Shown here one piece after another: positions 17,224-20,803 of a stretch of 20,803 nt of DNA; within the stretch, counting starts at the first letter, position 1; each line of letters begins with the position of its first letter. The translations under genes and the position numbers were made by a program. Under the pieces are notes generated by a model. That model was not told the DNA's origin and searched no databases. It saw nothing but the letters and a program-made list of their open reading frames with translations. This DNA is from a virus. Where the stretch lies: the IMG/VR virus record IMGVR_UViG_3300025594_000069, positions 1 to 20,803 of that record. The stretch is one strand, 5' to 3'.

Positions 17224-17716
17224 TGCTAGCCTCCACTTCCTCAAATACACCATCGATCGTTGAATTAGGGTCAAAATGGGTGTCACCCAGCCCTGCCAAC
17301 CTTAATAAATCTGCATCTGATGCGGCTTCTATGTGTCGCTCAGAATTTATATTTACACTAATCGTCTGTATCTTTTGTGGCTCGTAGAGGCCATGCATTT
17401 TTGCAATCTCTCTTAGTGCTGCGACTTCTTCCGTTGAGCTACCACTCTTTCTGTGGGCCTCAAAAAATAATTTAGTAATACTTTCCCGCGTCACCGCAAT
17501 GCGATCGAACTCTTTCTCTCGAAAGTAGGTCAACGTGCGTTGTATCACGGCATTGTTCACCAACTTTGATGAATTAGCCTGCGAATACCCTGCTTGTTTG
17601 CCTGCCTCAGTGGTCGAATACCCGAGCAAGTAAAAACGAACAAATTGTTCTTGCTGTTTCGTCAACTTCGGCAGCACTTTGTGCCCTTCTTCAAAGGCAT
17701 CTTCTGAAATTTCCAT
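17204..17716 (-). CDS. terS: Terminase small subunit (170 aa)
   Basis: ATG at 17716 begins MEISEDAFEEGHKVLPKLTK. LTKQQEQFVRFYLLGYSTTEAGKQ followed by AGYSQ is the helix-turn-helix start of the Terminase_2-type small subunit ('T-kQ..Fv..Yl..g....A...aGYs'). A central helical oligomerisation region follows (about 60-115, including EEVAALREIAKMHGLYEPQK). An acidic, flexible C-terminus overlaps the terL start by 20 bases. Role: recognises the packaging site and loads TerL. No strong SD is seen; instead a 17-base dyad lies 11 bases upstream of the start, so its synthesis may be controlled there. Confidence 0.88.
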   Translation of the reverse strand: MEISEDAFEEGHKVLPKLTKQQEQFVRFYLLGYSTTEAGKQAGYSQANSSKLVNNAVIQRTLTYFREKEFDRIAVTRESITKLFFEAHRKSGSSTEEVAALREIAKMHGLYEPQKIQTISVNINSERHIEAASDADLLRLAGLGDTHFDPNSTIDGVFEEVEASNGEEGH

Positions 17717-17727
17717 ACTTAACGGCC

Positions 17728-17744
17728 TATAAGCACTGCTTATC
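17728..17744. promoter_or_regulatory. Dyad operator-like site between the HNH gene and terS
   Basis: TATAAGC-ACT-GCTTATC: arms match at six of seven positions. It fills most of the short gap between the HNH stop and the terS start, where a promoter or translational control element would lie. Confidence 0.65.
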
Positions 17745-17746
17745 TA

Positions 17747-18169
17747 TTATTCCGGTCTAACGCCGAATTTATGTTGAAACAATTGCCATGCAAAAAAGTC
17801 TACGTCTTCATCTCTAGCGACATTCTTGCAGTAGTTATACATGACACACACTACACGCGTGTTCTCTGGCGTATAACCTTGTGCGTTGTCCGAGCGATCC
17901 AAGCTAACCGAGAATGGATGCCTCACATACCTTTCGTCTTTACTGTAGTCAAAGGCGATCCCTGTTTTTGCACAACGATCGTTTTGCTCAGAAATTTTAG
18001 CTTCCATCCACTCTAACGTGATCGCGAATTCAAACCCCTTGAACGCCGCTCGTTTTCTAGCGGTGTTGAATACCTCTTTAGGTCTGCCAAGTTTGCTGTA
18101 GTAACGATCCTGCTGCCACAGCTTTTGTTGTTTTCTACGCTTCTCTACATCTCTCAATGGGTTCCACAC
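17747..18169 (-). CDS. HNH-like endonuclease upstream of the terminase genes (140 aa)
   Basis: The frame opens at GTG 18169; there is no SD and only a TATAAGC half-site just upstream, so the start (GTG here, TTG a few codons on) is uncertain. The first 50 residues are basic (KRRKQQKLWQQDRYYSKLGR). The core reads CAKTGIAFDYSK, then FSVSLDRSDNAQGYTPENTR, then VVCVMYNYCKN. 'SLDR.D...GYT..N.RVV' is a known HNH/endonuclease VII-like (His-Me finger) signature in phage proteins. The usual leading His of HNH is not obvious; the core Asp-Arg and later Asn are. HNH proteins beside terminase genes assist cleavage of packaging sites in several phages; a free-standing homing nuclease is the alternative. 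Confidence 0.8.
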   Translation of the reverse strand: MWNPLRDVEKRRKQQKLWQQDRYYSKLGRPKEVFNTARKRAAFKGFEFAITLEWMEAKISEQNDRCAKTGIAFDYSKDERYVRHPFSVSLDRSDNAQGYTPENTRVVCVMYNYCKNVARDEDVDFFAWQLFQHKFGVRPE

Positions 18170-18426
18170 AACGCTTATATTATATTAGCAGTGCTTATAA
18201 TAACATAATAAAAAATAAATTTGCATTTTTATATGCTCTATGACCGACGGGCGGGGGTTGGGTACTTTGTCTTGACCTACCCCCCTTCCCCGATTCCGAT
18301 ATTGGAACCTTGTTTTCAAATTTCGACTCTAGGGACCCCTACCGTTTTTCGCCCCTCGCTGCGCTCGTAGCGTTCGTTTTGTCTCTTTGTCAATTTTGAC
18401 TTCAAACATTCAAAGGATTACATCAC
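18170..18426. other. 257-base divergent gap between leftward packaging genes and rightward operon
   Basis: Holds the three phased half-sites at 18173-18199, an AT-rich stretch (18196-18235), a GC-rich hairpin at 18253-18285 (11-base stem with one mismatch and one wobble), a pyrimidine run, and the GC-rich CGCTGCGCTCG element near 18356. Both operons must start here. TTGACC at 18272 resembles a -35 box but its -10 partner is poor, so no promoter is called. A packaging (pac/cos) site could lie here because it borders the terminase genes. Confidence 0.55.
18173..18199. promoter_or_regulatory. Triple phased half-site operator-like element
   Basis: GCTTATA (18173), TATTAGC (18183) and GCTTATA (18193) start exactly 10 bases apart, forming two overlapping dyads with 3-base spacers. 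The last arm overlaps TATAAT on the plus strand (18196-18201), and the first arm is 4 bases from the HNH start. Suited to cooperative binding on one DNA face. Confidence 0.65.
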
Positions 18427-18606
18427 ATGACTAACTTACCCGCAGTTCAAACGTTTTACGCCGCACGTAAAGATGACAACCAGTTCGTGGTTACCGCCTA
18501 CGCTTTTGTAGTCGGTATGTTGCTACCGATCATCATCCCCTGTGTGATCGGCTACTTAGTAGGCATAGCAATCGTGGGCATGTTCACTAAGAAGAAGGGA
18601 GCATAA
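18427..18606 (+). CDS. 59-residue small membrane protein
   Basis: ATG at 18427 has AAAGGA 9 bases upstream. The product has a soluble N-terminus of about 19 residues (MTNLPAVQTFYAARKDDNQF). Residues 20-53 are almost purely hydrophobic with two prolines (VVGMLLPIIIPCVIGYLVGI), giving either one long or two short membrane segments. The end is basic (KKKGA). No family is recognised. It is the first gene of a rightward operon of three tiny membrane proteins with spacing of 2 bases or an overlap. Small size, hydrophobic core and basic tail are compatible with a holin-like or host-membrane-modifying role, but nothing proves it. Confidence 0.72.
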   Translation: MTNLPAVQTFYAARKDDNQFVVTAYAFVVGMLLPIIIPCVIGYLVGIAIVGMFTKKKGA

Positions 18607-18608
18607 CC

Positions 18609-18803
18609 ATGAAAGCATACAAGTTTACTAAGACCGTGGTGTGTATTGTTTTAACACTACTCATCATGTTCGTTGCGTTGTTCCACCTACAGGGCTTTGG
18701 CCTGTTGCTGATCATCACACTCCTAGTGTTAGACCGTGTGGTGTCGTACATCAACAAAGTGCAGGTGTGGTTCGCCATGCGTGCCTGGAGGAAGATGCTA
18801 TGA
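18609..18803 (+). CDS. 64-residue small membrane protein
   Basis: The ATG lies 2 bases after the previous stop, with AAGGGAG upstream (inside the previous gene), so translation is coupled. After MKAYKFTK there are two hydrophobic segments, residues about 9-27 (VVCIVLTLLIMFVALFHL) and 30-47 (GFGLLLIITLLVLDRVV). A basic/aromatic amphipathic end follows (INKVQVWFAMRAWRKML). The positive-inside rule favours both termini in the cytoplasm. No known family is recognised. It overlaps the next gene through ATGA, so the three membrane proteins are probably made together. Confidence 0.72.
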   Translation: MKAYKFTKTVVCIVLTLLIMFVALFHLQGFGLLLIITLLVLDRVVSYINKVQVWFAMRAWRKML

Positions 18804-18997
18804 ACCGCAGTACAACGCTCTTTGTCTACTCACTGATCACTGTCCTTACTGGCATCTTAGCCCTGCTGGATGCTCGTACTGCAGTGATCTTTGGTTGCTT
18901 CTGCCTTGTTCTTTGCGCCCTGCTTCTGGATGCGACTGAACAACAGCCTACCGTGCATGAACGTGTTCGTGCTTCTCGTGCAAGGAGAAGGCGCTGA
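18800..18997 (+). CDS. 65-residue small membrane protein with Arg-rich tail
   Basis: ATG at 18800 overlaps the upstream TGA (ATGA) and is preceded by GGAGG, so the shorter start is favoured over upstream in-frame starts. MNRSTTLFVYSLITVLTGIL and the next residues form one membrane segment (about 5-23). AVIFGCFCLVLCALLLDA forms a second (about 28-45) with several cysteines. The rest is polar and ends in RASRARRRR, a cytoplasmic basic anchor or nucleic-acid/ribosome-attracting tail. The hairpin topology (in-out-in) recalls small phage membrane proteins such as holins, but no match is claimed. An Arg-rich tail is the distinguishing feature. Confidence 0.7.
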   Translation: MNRSTTLFVYSLITVLTGILALLDARTAVIFGCFCLVLCALLLDATEQQPTVHERVRASRARRRR

Positions 18998-19023
18998 ACG
19001 CTCGTGCCTCGCGCGCAGCGTTC
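18996..19023 (+). repeat. GC-rich hairpin GAACGC...GCGTTC after the membrane-protein genes
   Basis: A six-base perfect stem (18996-19001 with 19018-19023) spans the stop codon of the third membrane protein; the loop is GC-rich. There is no U-tract, so probably not a terminator. The end (AGCGTTCGTT) recurs near 18369. Confidence 0.45.
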
Positions 19024-19062
19024 GTTGCGCATGGTGTCTTTATAACTAAAAGGAGTTAAGGC

Positions 19063-19233
19063 ATGTACGACATCGTACCCACAACCGGCGGACAAGATCC
19101 GTTGGATTTACTGCTAGAGCACGAAGCGTTAGCAGCATACCAATGGGACTGTGAGTTAGAAGCTGACAGCCCATTACAAAACCGCGAAGAGTTCATTCGC
19201 AACAACGCGCAACGTCGCGCAAACCAAGCTTAA
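19063..19233 (+). CDS. 56-residue acidic protein of unknown function
   Basis: ATG at 19063 follows a strong AGGAG (19051). The product, starting MYDIVPTTGGQDPLDLLLEH and continuing EALAAYQWDCELEADS, is acidic in the first 40 residues and has a basic end (REEFIRNNAQRRANQA). It is predicted mostly helical, soluble, with no membrane segment. It sits between the small membrane proteins and the 212-residue gene, 10 bases before the latter's start, so is in the same operon. No family is recognised. Small acidic phage proteins sometimes inhibit host enzymes; that is only a possibility. Confidence 0.7.
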   Translation: MYDIVPTTGGQDPLDLLLEHEALAAYQWDCELEADSPLQNREEFIRNNAQRRANQA

Positions 19234-19243
19234 GGAATTTACC

Positions 19244-19882
19244 ATGACTAAACTTAAAACTGCAGTTCAAACCGTGACCTTTGAAATGACCCCAGCTGTA
19301 CAGAGCTACTTGCAAGAGCAAATGGACTTTCTAGCCCAGCACGCCGTCAACCAGATCGGCACGATCGCCAACTATGCAAATATCGCAGGCTTTCAAGCAT
19401 TGCCAACGTTCCAGCAAATGTTCGGTGACGACTTCGGTCTGGCCAACGACAGTAACCAGCGTACGCTGAAGTACTGCGCGCAGACCGTTGCTAACTCGCC
19501 TGACATGCTAGTGCAGCTCAAGCCTTCGGGCAACGTGTATGGCGCTCAAGAAGCTGACGGCGTGCAACACACAGTGTTCAGCGACACAGATCGCAACAAG
19601 ATTCAGCTGTCTGACTTTGGCTACAAGGTCGTGACTGAAACTGCCGAGCGCTACGCAAAGACCATGACCGATTTAAGCATGCTCAATGCTAACTTCGGCA
19701 TCGTCCCCACCACCTCGCGCACTGAGCGTTATGAGTTGTTCGTTGCTAACGAGCACGCTAAGAAACGTTCAAAGCAAGAGATGCAATCTCGCACAGAGAG
19801 CAAGTTTGCAGAGAACAAGCAGCATAATGACTGCATCGTTCAACTGGTGAAAGTAGCACAAGCAACGTCGCACCTAGTCTAA
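19244..19882 (+). CDS. 212-residue soluble protein of unknown function
   Basis: ATG at 19244 has AAGGA 9 bases upstream. The product begins MTKLKTAVQTVTFEMTPAVQ, then has helical DFLAQHAVNQIGTIANYANI and AGFQALPTFQQMF. A mixed middle contains LKPSGNVYGAQEADGVQHTV and RNKIQLSDFGYKVVTETAER. A highly charged C-terminal helix follows (KKRSKQEMQSRTESKFAENK). There is no signal peptide, membrane segment or familiar catalytic motif. It is the last and largest gene of the rightward operon and ends right at a hairpin and a terminator. The composition is ordinary for a phage protein. Function unknown. Confidence 0.85.
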   Translation: MTKLKTAVQTVTFEMTPAVQSYLQEQMDFLAQHAVNQIGTIANYANIAGFQALPTFQQMFGDDFGLANDSNQRTLKYCAQTVANSPDMLVQLKPSGNVYGAQEADGVQHTVFSDTDRNKIQLSDFGYKVVTETAERYAKTMTDLSMLNANFGIVPTTSRTERYELFVANEHAKKRSKQEMQSRTESKFAENKQHNDCIVQLVKVAQATSHLV

Positions 19883-19890
19883 CGACTAGG
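19873..19890 (+). terminator. Hairpin on the stop codon of the 212-residue gene
   Basis: CCTAGTC-TAAC-GACTAGG is a perfect seven-base stem whose loop contains the TAA stop. Without a U-tract it may shield the mRNA 3' end or pause polymerase before the main terminator. Confidence 0.45.
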
Positions 19891-19898
19891 CACGATGG

Positions 19899-19925
19899 AA
19901 AAGGGCCAATTGGCCCTTTTTTTAT
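19899..19925 (+). terminator. Strong rho-independent terminator of the rightward operon
   Basis: AAAAGGGCC-AATT-GGCCCTTTT forms a perfect 22-base palindrome followed by more T residues on the plus strand (T-run 19917-19923). As it is self-complementary with A and T runs at either end it could work in both directions. Confidence 0.93.
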
Positions 19926-20031
19926 GCCCCGGTACAACGCGCGTTGGGCAGTGTGTGTTGTTGTGCCGATTATGGTGTACAATGAACGTTGTTCCATGCC
20001 AATAACCGTCGCGCCCAGCCCGCTGCGGCAG

Positions 20032-20048
20032 ATGTCGCATTTAGGACA
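20032..20048 (+). repeat. TGTCG-N6-GACA composite repeat, left copy
   Basis: ATGTCGCATTTAGGACA matches 20532-20548 at 15 of 17 bases and lies exactly 500 bases away. It is a weaker palindrome (ATGTC-N8-GACAT, taking the next base) than the right copy. Confidence 0.7.
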
Positions 20049-20071
20049 TTTAAGTACTCATTTTAAGACAA

Positions 20072-20085
20072 ACGAGCAGCGCGCA
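20072..20085 (+). repeat. GC-rich 14-mer repeat, copy 1 of 3
   Basis: ACGAGCAGCGCGCA. Copies 2 (ACGAGCAACGCTCA at 20355) and 3 (GCGAGCAGCGCGCA at 20556) are in the same orientation; consensus RCGAGCARCGCKCA. Confidence 0.7.
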
Positions 20086-20309
20086 TTATCAGTGTAAATG
20101 CTCTACAGGCCACGCGTAGTATACATAGTTGCTAATATCCCAATTATTGGGTTCAAAGAAGAGTCCACTTAGCATTCTACACAGTTACACCATACCTAAA
20201 AACGTCTTTAACATATGACCCTAAAATTTGTTCAATCTCCAACCACGATTTCGCTCTAGCCCTTTGGTACCAACACTTTCCGGATGGTTGGAAATGAGAT
20301 TCTCACTTT

Positions 20310-20327
20310 TCCACTTCCAACCCAAAA
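20310..20327 (+). repeat. 18-bp direct repeat, copy 1
   Basis: TCCACTTCCAACCCAAAA recurs exactly at 20372-20389 (62 bases apart), with a 13-base partial third copy at 20520-20532. It contains the CCAACCC core seen several times in this region. Confidence 0.9.
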
Positions 20328-20354
20328 TAATAACCTGTTATATATCAACGACCT

Positions 20355-20368
20355 ACGAGCAACGCTCA
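20355..20368 (+). repeat. GC-rich 14-mer repeat, copy 2 of 3
   Basis: ACGAGCAACGCTCA; differs from copy 1 at two positions and lies just before the second copy of the 18-bp repeat. Confidence 0.65.
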
Positions 20369-20371
20369 ATG

Positions 20372-20389
20372 TCCACTTCCAACCCAAAA
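20372..20389 (+). repeat. 18-bp direct repeat, copy 2
   Basis: Identical to 20310-20327. It runs directly into the palindrome AAAATGGCAGCCATTTT (20394-20410). Confidence 0.9.
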
Positions 20390-20478
20390 CACGAAAATGG
20401 CAGCCATTTTACGTCGTGAAACACTTTCGTGGAACATTATTAACATTAGCAAACGCTAACATGGTTACTTTTTAACCA

Positions 20479-20519
20479 GTTGGGTTGGTAATATGACGTT
20501 TTCTCAATACCAACCCAAC
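20479..20519. repeat. 12-bp perfect inverted repeat (stem-loop) built on CCAACCC
   Basis: GTTGGGTTGGTA (20479-20490) pairs with TACCAACCCAAC (20508-20519) around a 17-base loop. The arms carry the same CCAACCC core as the 18-bp direct repeats, here in both orientations. No U-tract follows, so a terminator is unlikely. Confidence 0.85.
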
Positions 20520-20531
20520 CTTCCAACCCAA

Positions 20532-20548
20532 ATGTCGTATTTACGACA
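20532..20548 (+). repeat. TGTCG-N6-CGACA composite repeat, right copy
   Basis: Contains TGTCGTATTTACGACA (20533-20548), a perfect 7-2-7 palindrome, followed 7 bases later by the third GC-rich 14-mer. A palindrome of this size suits a dimeric DNA-binding protein. Confidence 0.75.
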
Positions 20549-20555
20549 ATGACCA

Positions 20556-20569
20556 GCGAGCAGCGCGCA
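20556..20569 (+). repeat. GC-rich 14-mer repeat, copy 3 of 3
   Basis: GCGAGCAGCGCGCA. Like copy 1, it follows a TGTCG-type repeat, so copies 1 and 3 belong to a diverged composite element. Confidence 0.7.
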
Positions 20570-20596
20570 ATGAGCGTGGTTCATGGCACTTCACAC

Positions 20597-20625
20597 TTCA
20601 CAAAAGTCTTGCTTAATTATATAAG
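20597..20625 (+). promoter_or_regulatory. Sigma-70-like promoter for the rightmost gene
   Basis: TTCACA (20597-20602) and TATAAG (20620-20625) are separated by 17 bases; each hexamer matches consensus at five of six positions. The -10 box lies inside the left arm of the dyad at 20620. It is about 45 bases upstream of the start at 20671. An alternative (TTGCTT at 20609, TAATAT at 20632) is weaker. Confidence 0.7.
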
Positions 20626-20636
20626 CACGGCTAATA
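20620..20636. promoter_or_regulatory. Dyad operator-like site over the -10 box
   Basis: TATAAGC-ACG-GCTAATA, arms matching at six of seven positions. A further half-site TATAAGC sits at 20653-20659, 11 bases before the start codon. Binding here would block RNA polymerase, the usual position of a repressor operator. Confidence 0.7.
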
Positions 20637-20670
20637 TTAACCATCTACATTTTATAAGCAAGGAAAGAGC

Positions 20671-20803
20671 ATGGAACTAAGAAGCAATTGGGCCTACCCA
20701 GCACTACGTGAATGGGCCAAGAGGCAGAAAGTACCTAACGACCGTATTGATCGCATGATTATTAGGGCTCGGAAAGAGAAATTGCCGATGTGGGCAGTGG
20801 AAC
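20671..20803 (+). CDS. Rightward gene start, possible small DNA-binding protein, cut by window edge
   Basis: ATG at 20671 has AAGGA upstream. Forty-four codons are open to the edge: MELRSNWAYPALREWAKRQK, then VPNDRIDRMIIRARKEKLPM, then WAVE. The pattern of a basic helix, a short turn ('VPNDRI') and a second basic helix ending in 'LP.W' could be a helix-turn-helix of excisionase or Cro-like type, but the fragment is too short to name. It is expressed from the promoter at 20597 and sits beside the operator-like dyad, so autoregulation is possible. This is inference from position. Confidence 0.7.
   Translation, partial: MELRSNWAYPALREWAKRQKVPNDRIDRMIIRARKEKLPMWAVE

Larger units (their letters stand above)
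19926..20596. other. Gene-free, repeat- and hairpin-dense region
   Basis: No supported gene on either strand; the frames at 20228 and 20284 overlap the repeats and lack good ribosome sites. Perfect palindromes or stem-loops include CAACGCGCGTTG (19935), CCCAATTATTGGG (20139), TTGGTACCAA (20264), GGTTGGAA/TTCCAACC (20286/20315), TGAGATTCTCA (20295), AAAATGGCAGCCATTTT (20394), TTAGC-N4-GCTAA (20446), GGTTA-N5-TAACC (20463), GTTGGGTTGGTA with its complement (20479/20508) and TGTCGTATTTACGACA (20533). Direct repeats are listed separately. Such density just before a rightward gene fits a replication origin or a multi-operator control region. Confidence 0.6.

Noticed and set aside
17224-17286. Longer terL start at 17286
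   Set aside because: It would overlap terS by 83 bases; the ATG at 17223 has GGAGG at the right distance and starts just before the zinc ribbon.
18641-18799. Upstream extension of the third small membrane protein to 18641
   Set aside because: It would read through most of the second membrane protein in another frame; the ATGA-coupled ATG at 18800 with GGAGG is far better.
19961-19983. Promoter with TACAAT at 19978
   Set aside because: No -35 box at acceptable spacing (candidates at 11, 14 or 28 bases); only a loose match at 18.
20139-20160. tRNA-like GGGTTCAAA string
   Set aside because: No cloverleaf can be built around it; it is the right arm of the CCCAATTATTGGG palindrome.
20228-20475. 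Two 63-codon plus-strand frames in the repeat region
   Set aside because: They overlap each other and the direct repeats and lack a strong ribosome site; the region is better read as non-coding.
20310-20532. Possible CRISPR array
   Set aside because: Two exact 18-bp copies and one partial copy with uneven spacing (62 and about 148 bases) and no cas gene do not make an array.

Overview
The window reads as part of the genome of a tailed double-stranded DNA bacteriophage (or an intact prophage) of podovirus type. No bacterial housekeeping gene, tRNA, rRNA, CRISPR array, transposase or integrase was seen. The structural module, in order HNH protein, small terminase, large terminase, P22-type portal, acidic scaffold, small conserved protein, DUF4043-type major capsid protein, neck/adaptor proteins and then internal-virion proteins, resembles short-tailed phages with a large internal ejection protein (the BPP-1/epsilon15 type of layout). 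The host cannot be read from the window. Shine-Dalgarno sites (AGGAG, GGAGG) and one good sigma-70-type promoter fit a Gram-negative host; a proteobacterium is my inference.

Layout. From 18169 down to 1, all genes run leftward on the minus strand. They are packed with overlaps (TAATG, TAGTG) or gaps of a few bases, and broken only by a 288-base untranslated stretch in front of the capsid gene and a hairpin terminator just after it. The leftmost gene is a giant open frame (more than 1579 residues, cut by the window edge). It carries a zinc-metallopeptidase HEMGH motif and regions like those of phage polyvalent/ejection proteins. From 18427 to 19882 a separate rightward operon encodes three tiny membrane proteins, a 56-residue acidic protein and a 212-residue protein of unknown function, and ends in a strong palindromic terminator. 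A 788-base gene-free region (19883-20670) follows, densely filled with hairpins and repeats. It ends at a sigma-70-like promoter for a second rightward gene that leaves the window at 20803.

How it fits together. TerS and TerL recognise, cut and pump DNA through the portal into the capsid made by the scaffold and capsid proteins. The adaptor-like proteins close the neck. The 199-, 249-, 783- and >1579-residue proteins are probably carried in the particle and ejected into the host.

The most notable unexplained signal is a dyad, TATAAGC-N3-GCTTATA, found only in the gaps between operons. There are five sites (11741, 11956, 17728, 18183, 20620) plus half-sites. At 20620 the dyad covers the -10 box of the best promoter in the window, so it looks like the operator of a phage-wide transcriptional regulator. 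The repeat- and hairpin-rich gap at 20030-20570 is a candidate replication origin or control region.
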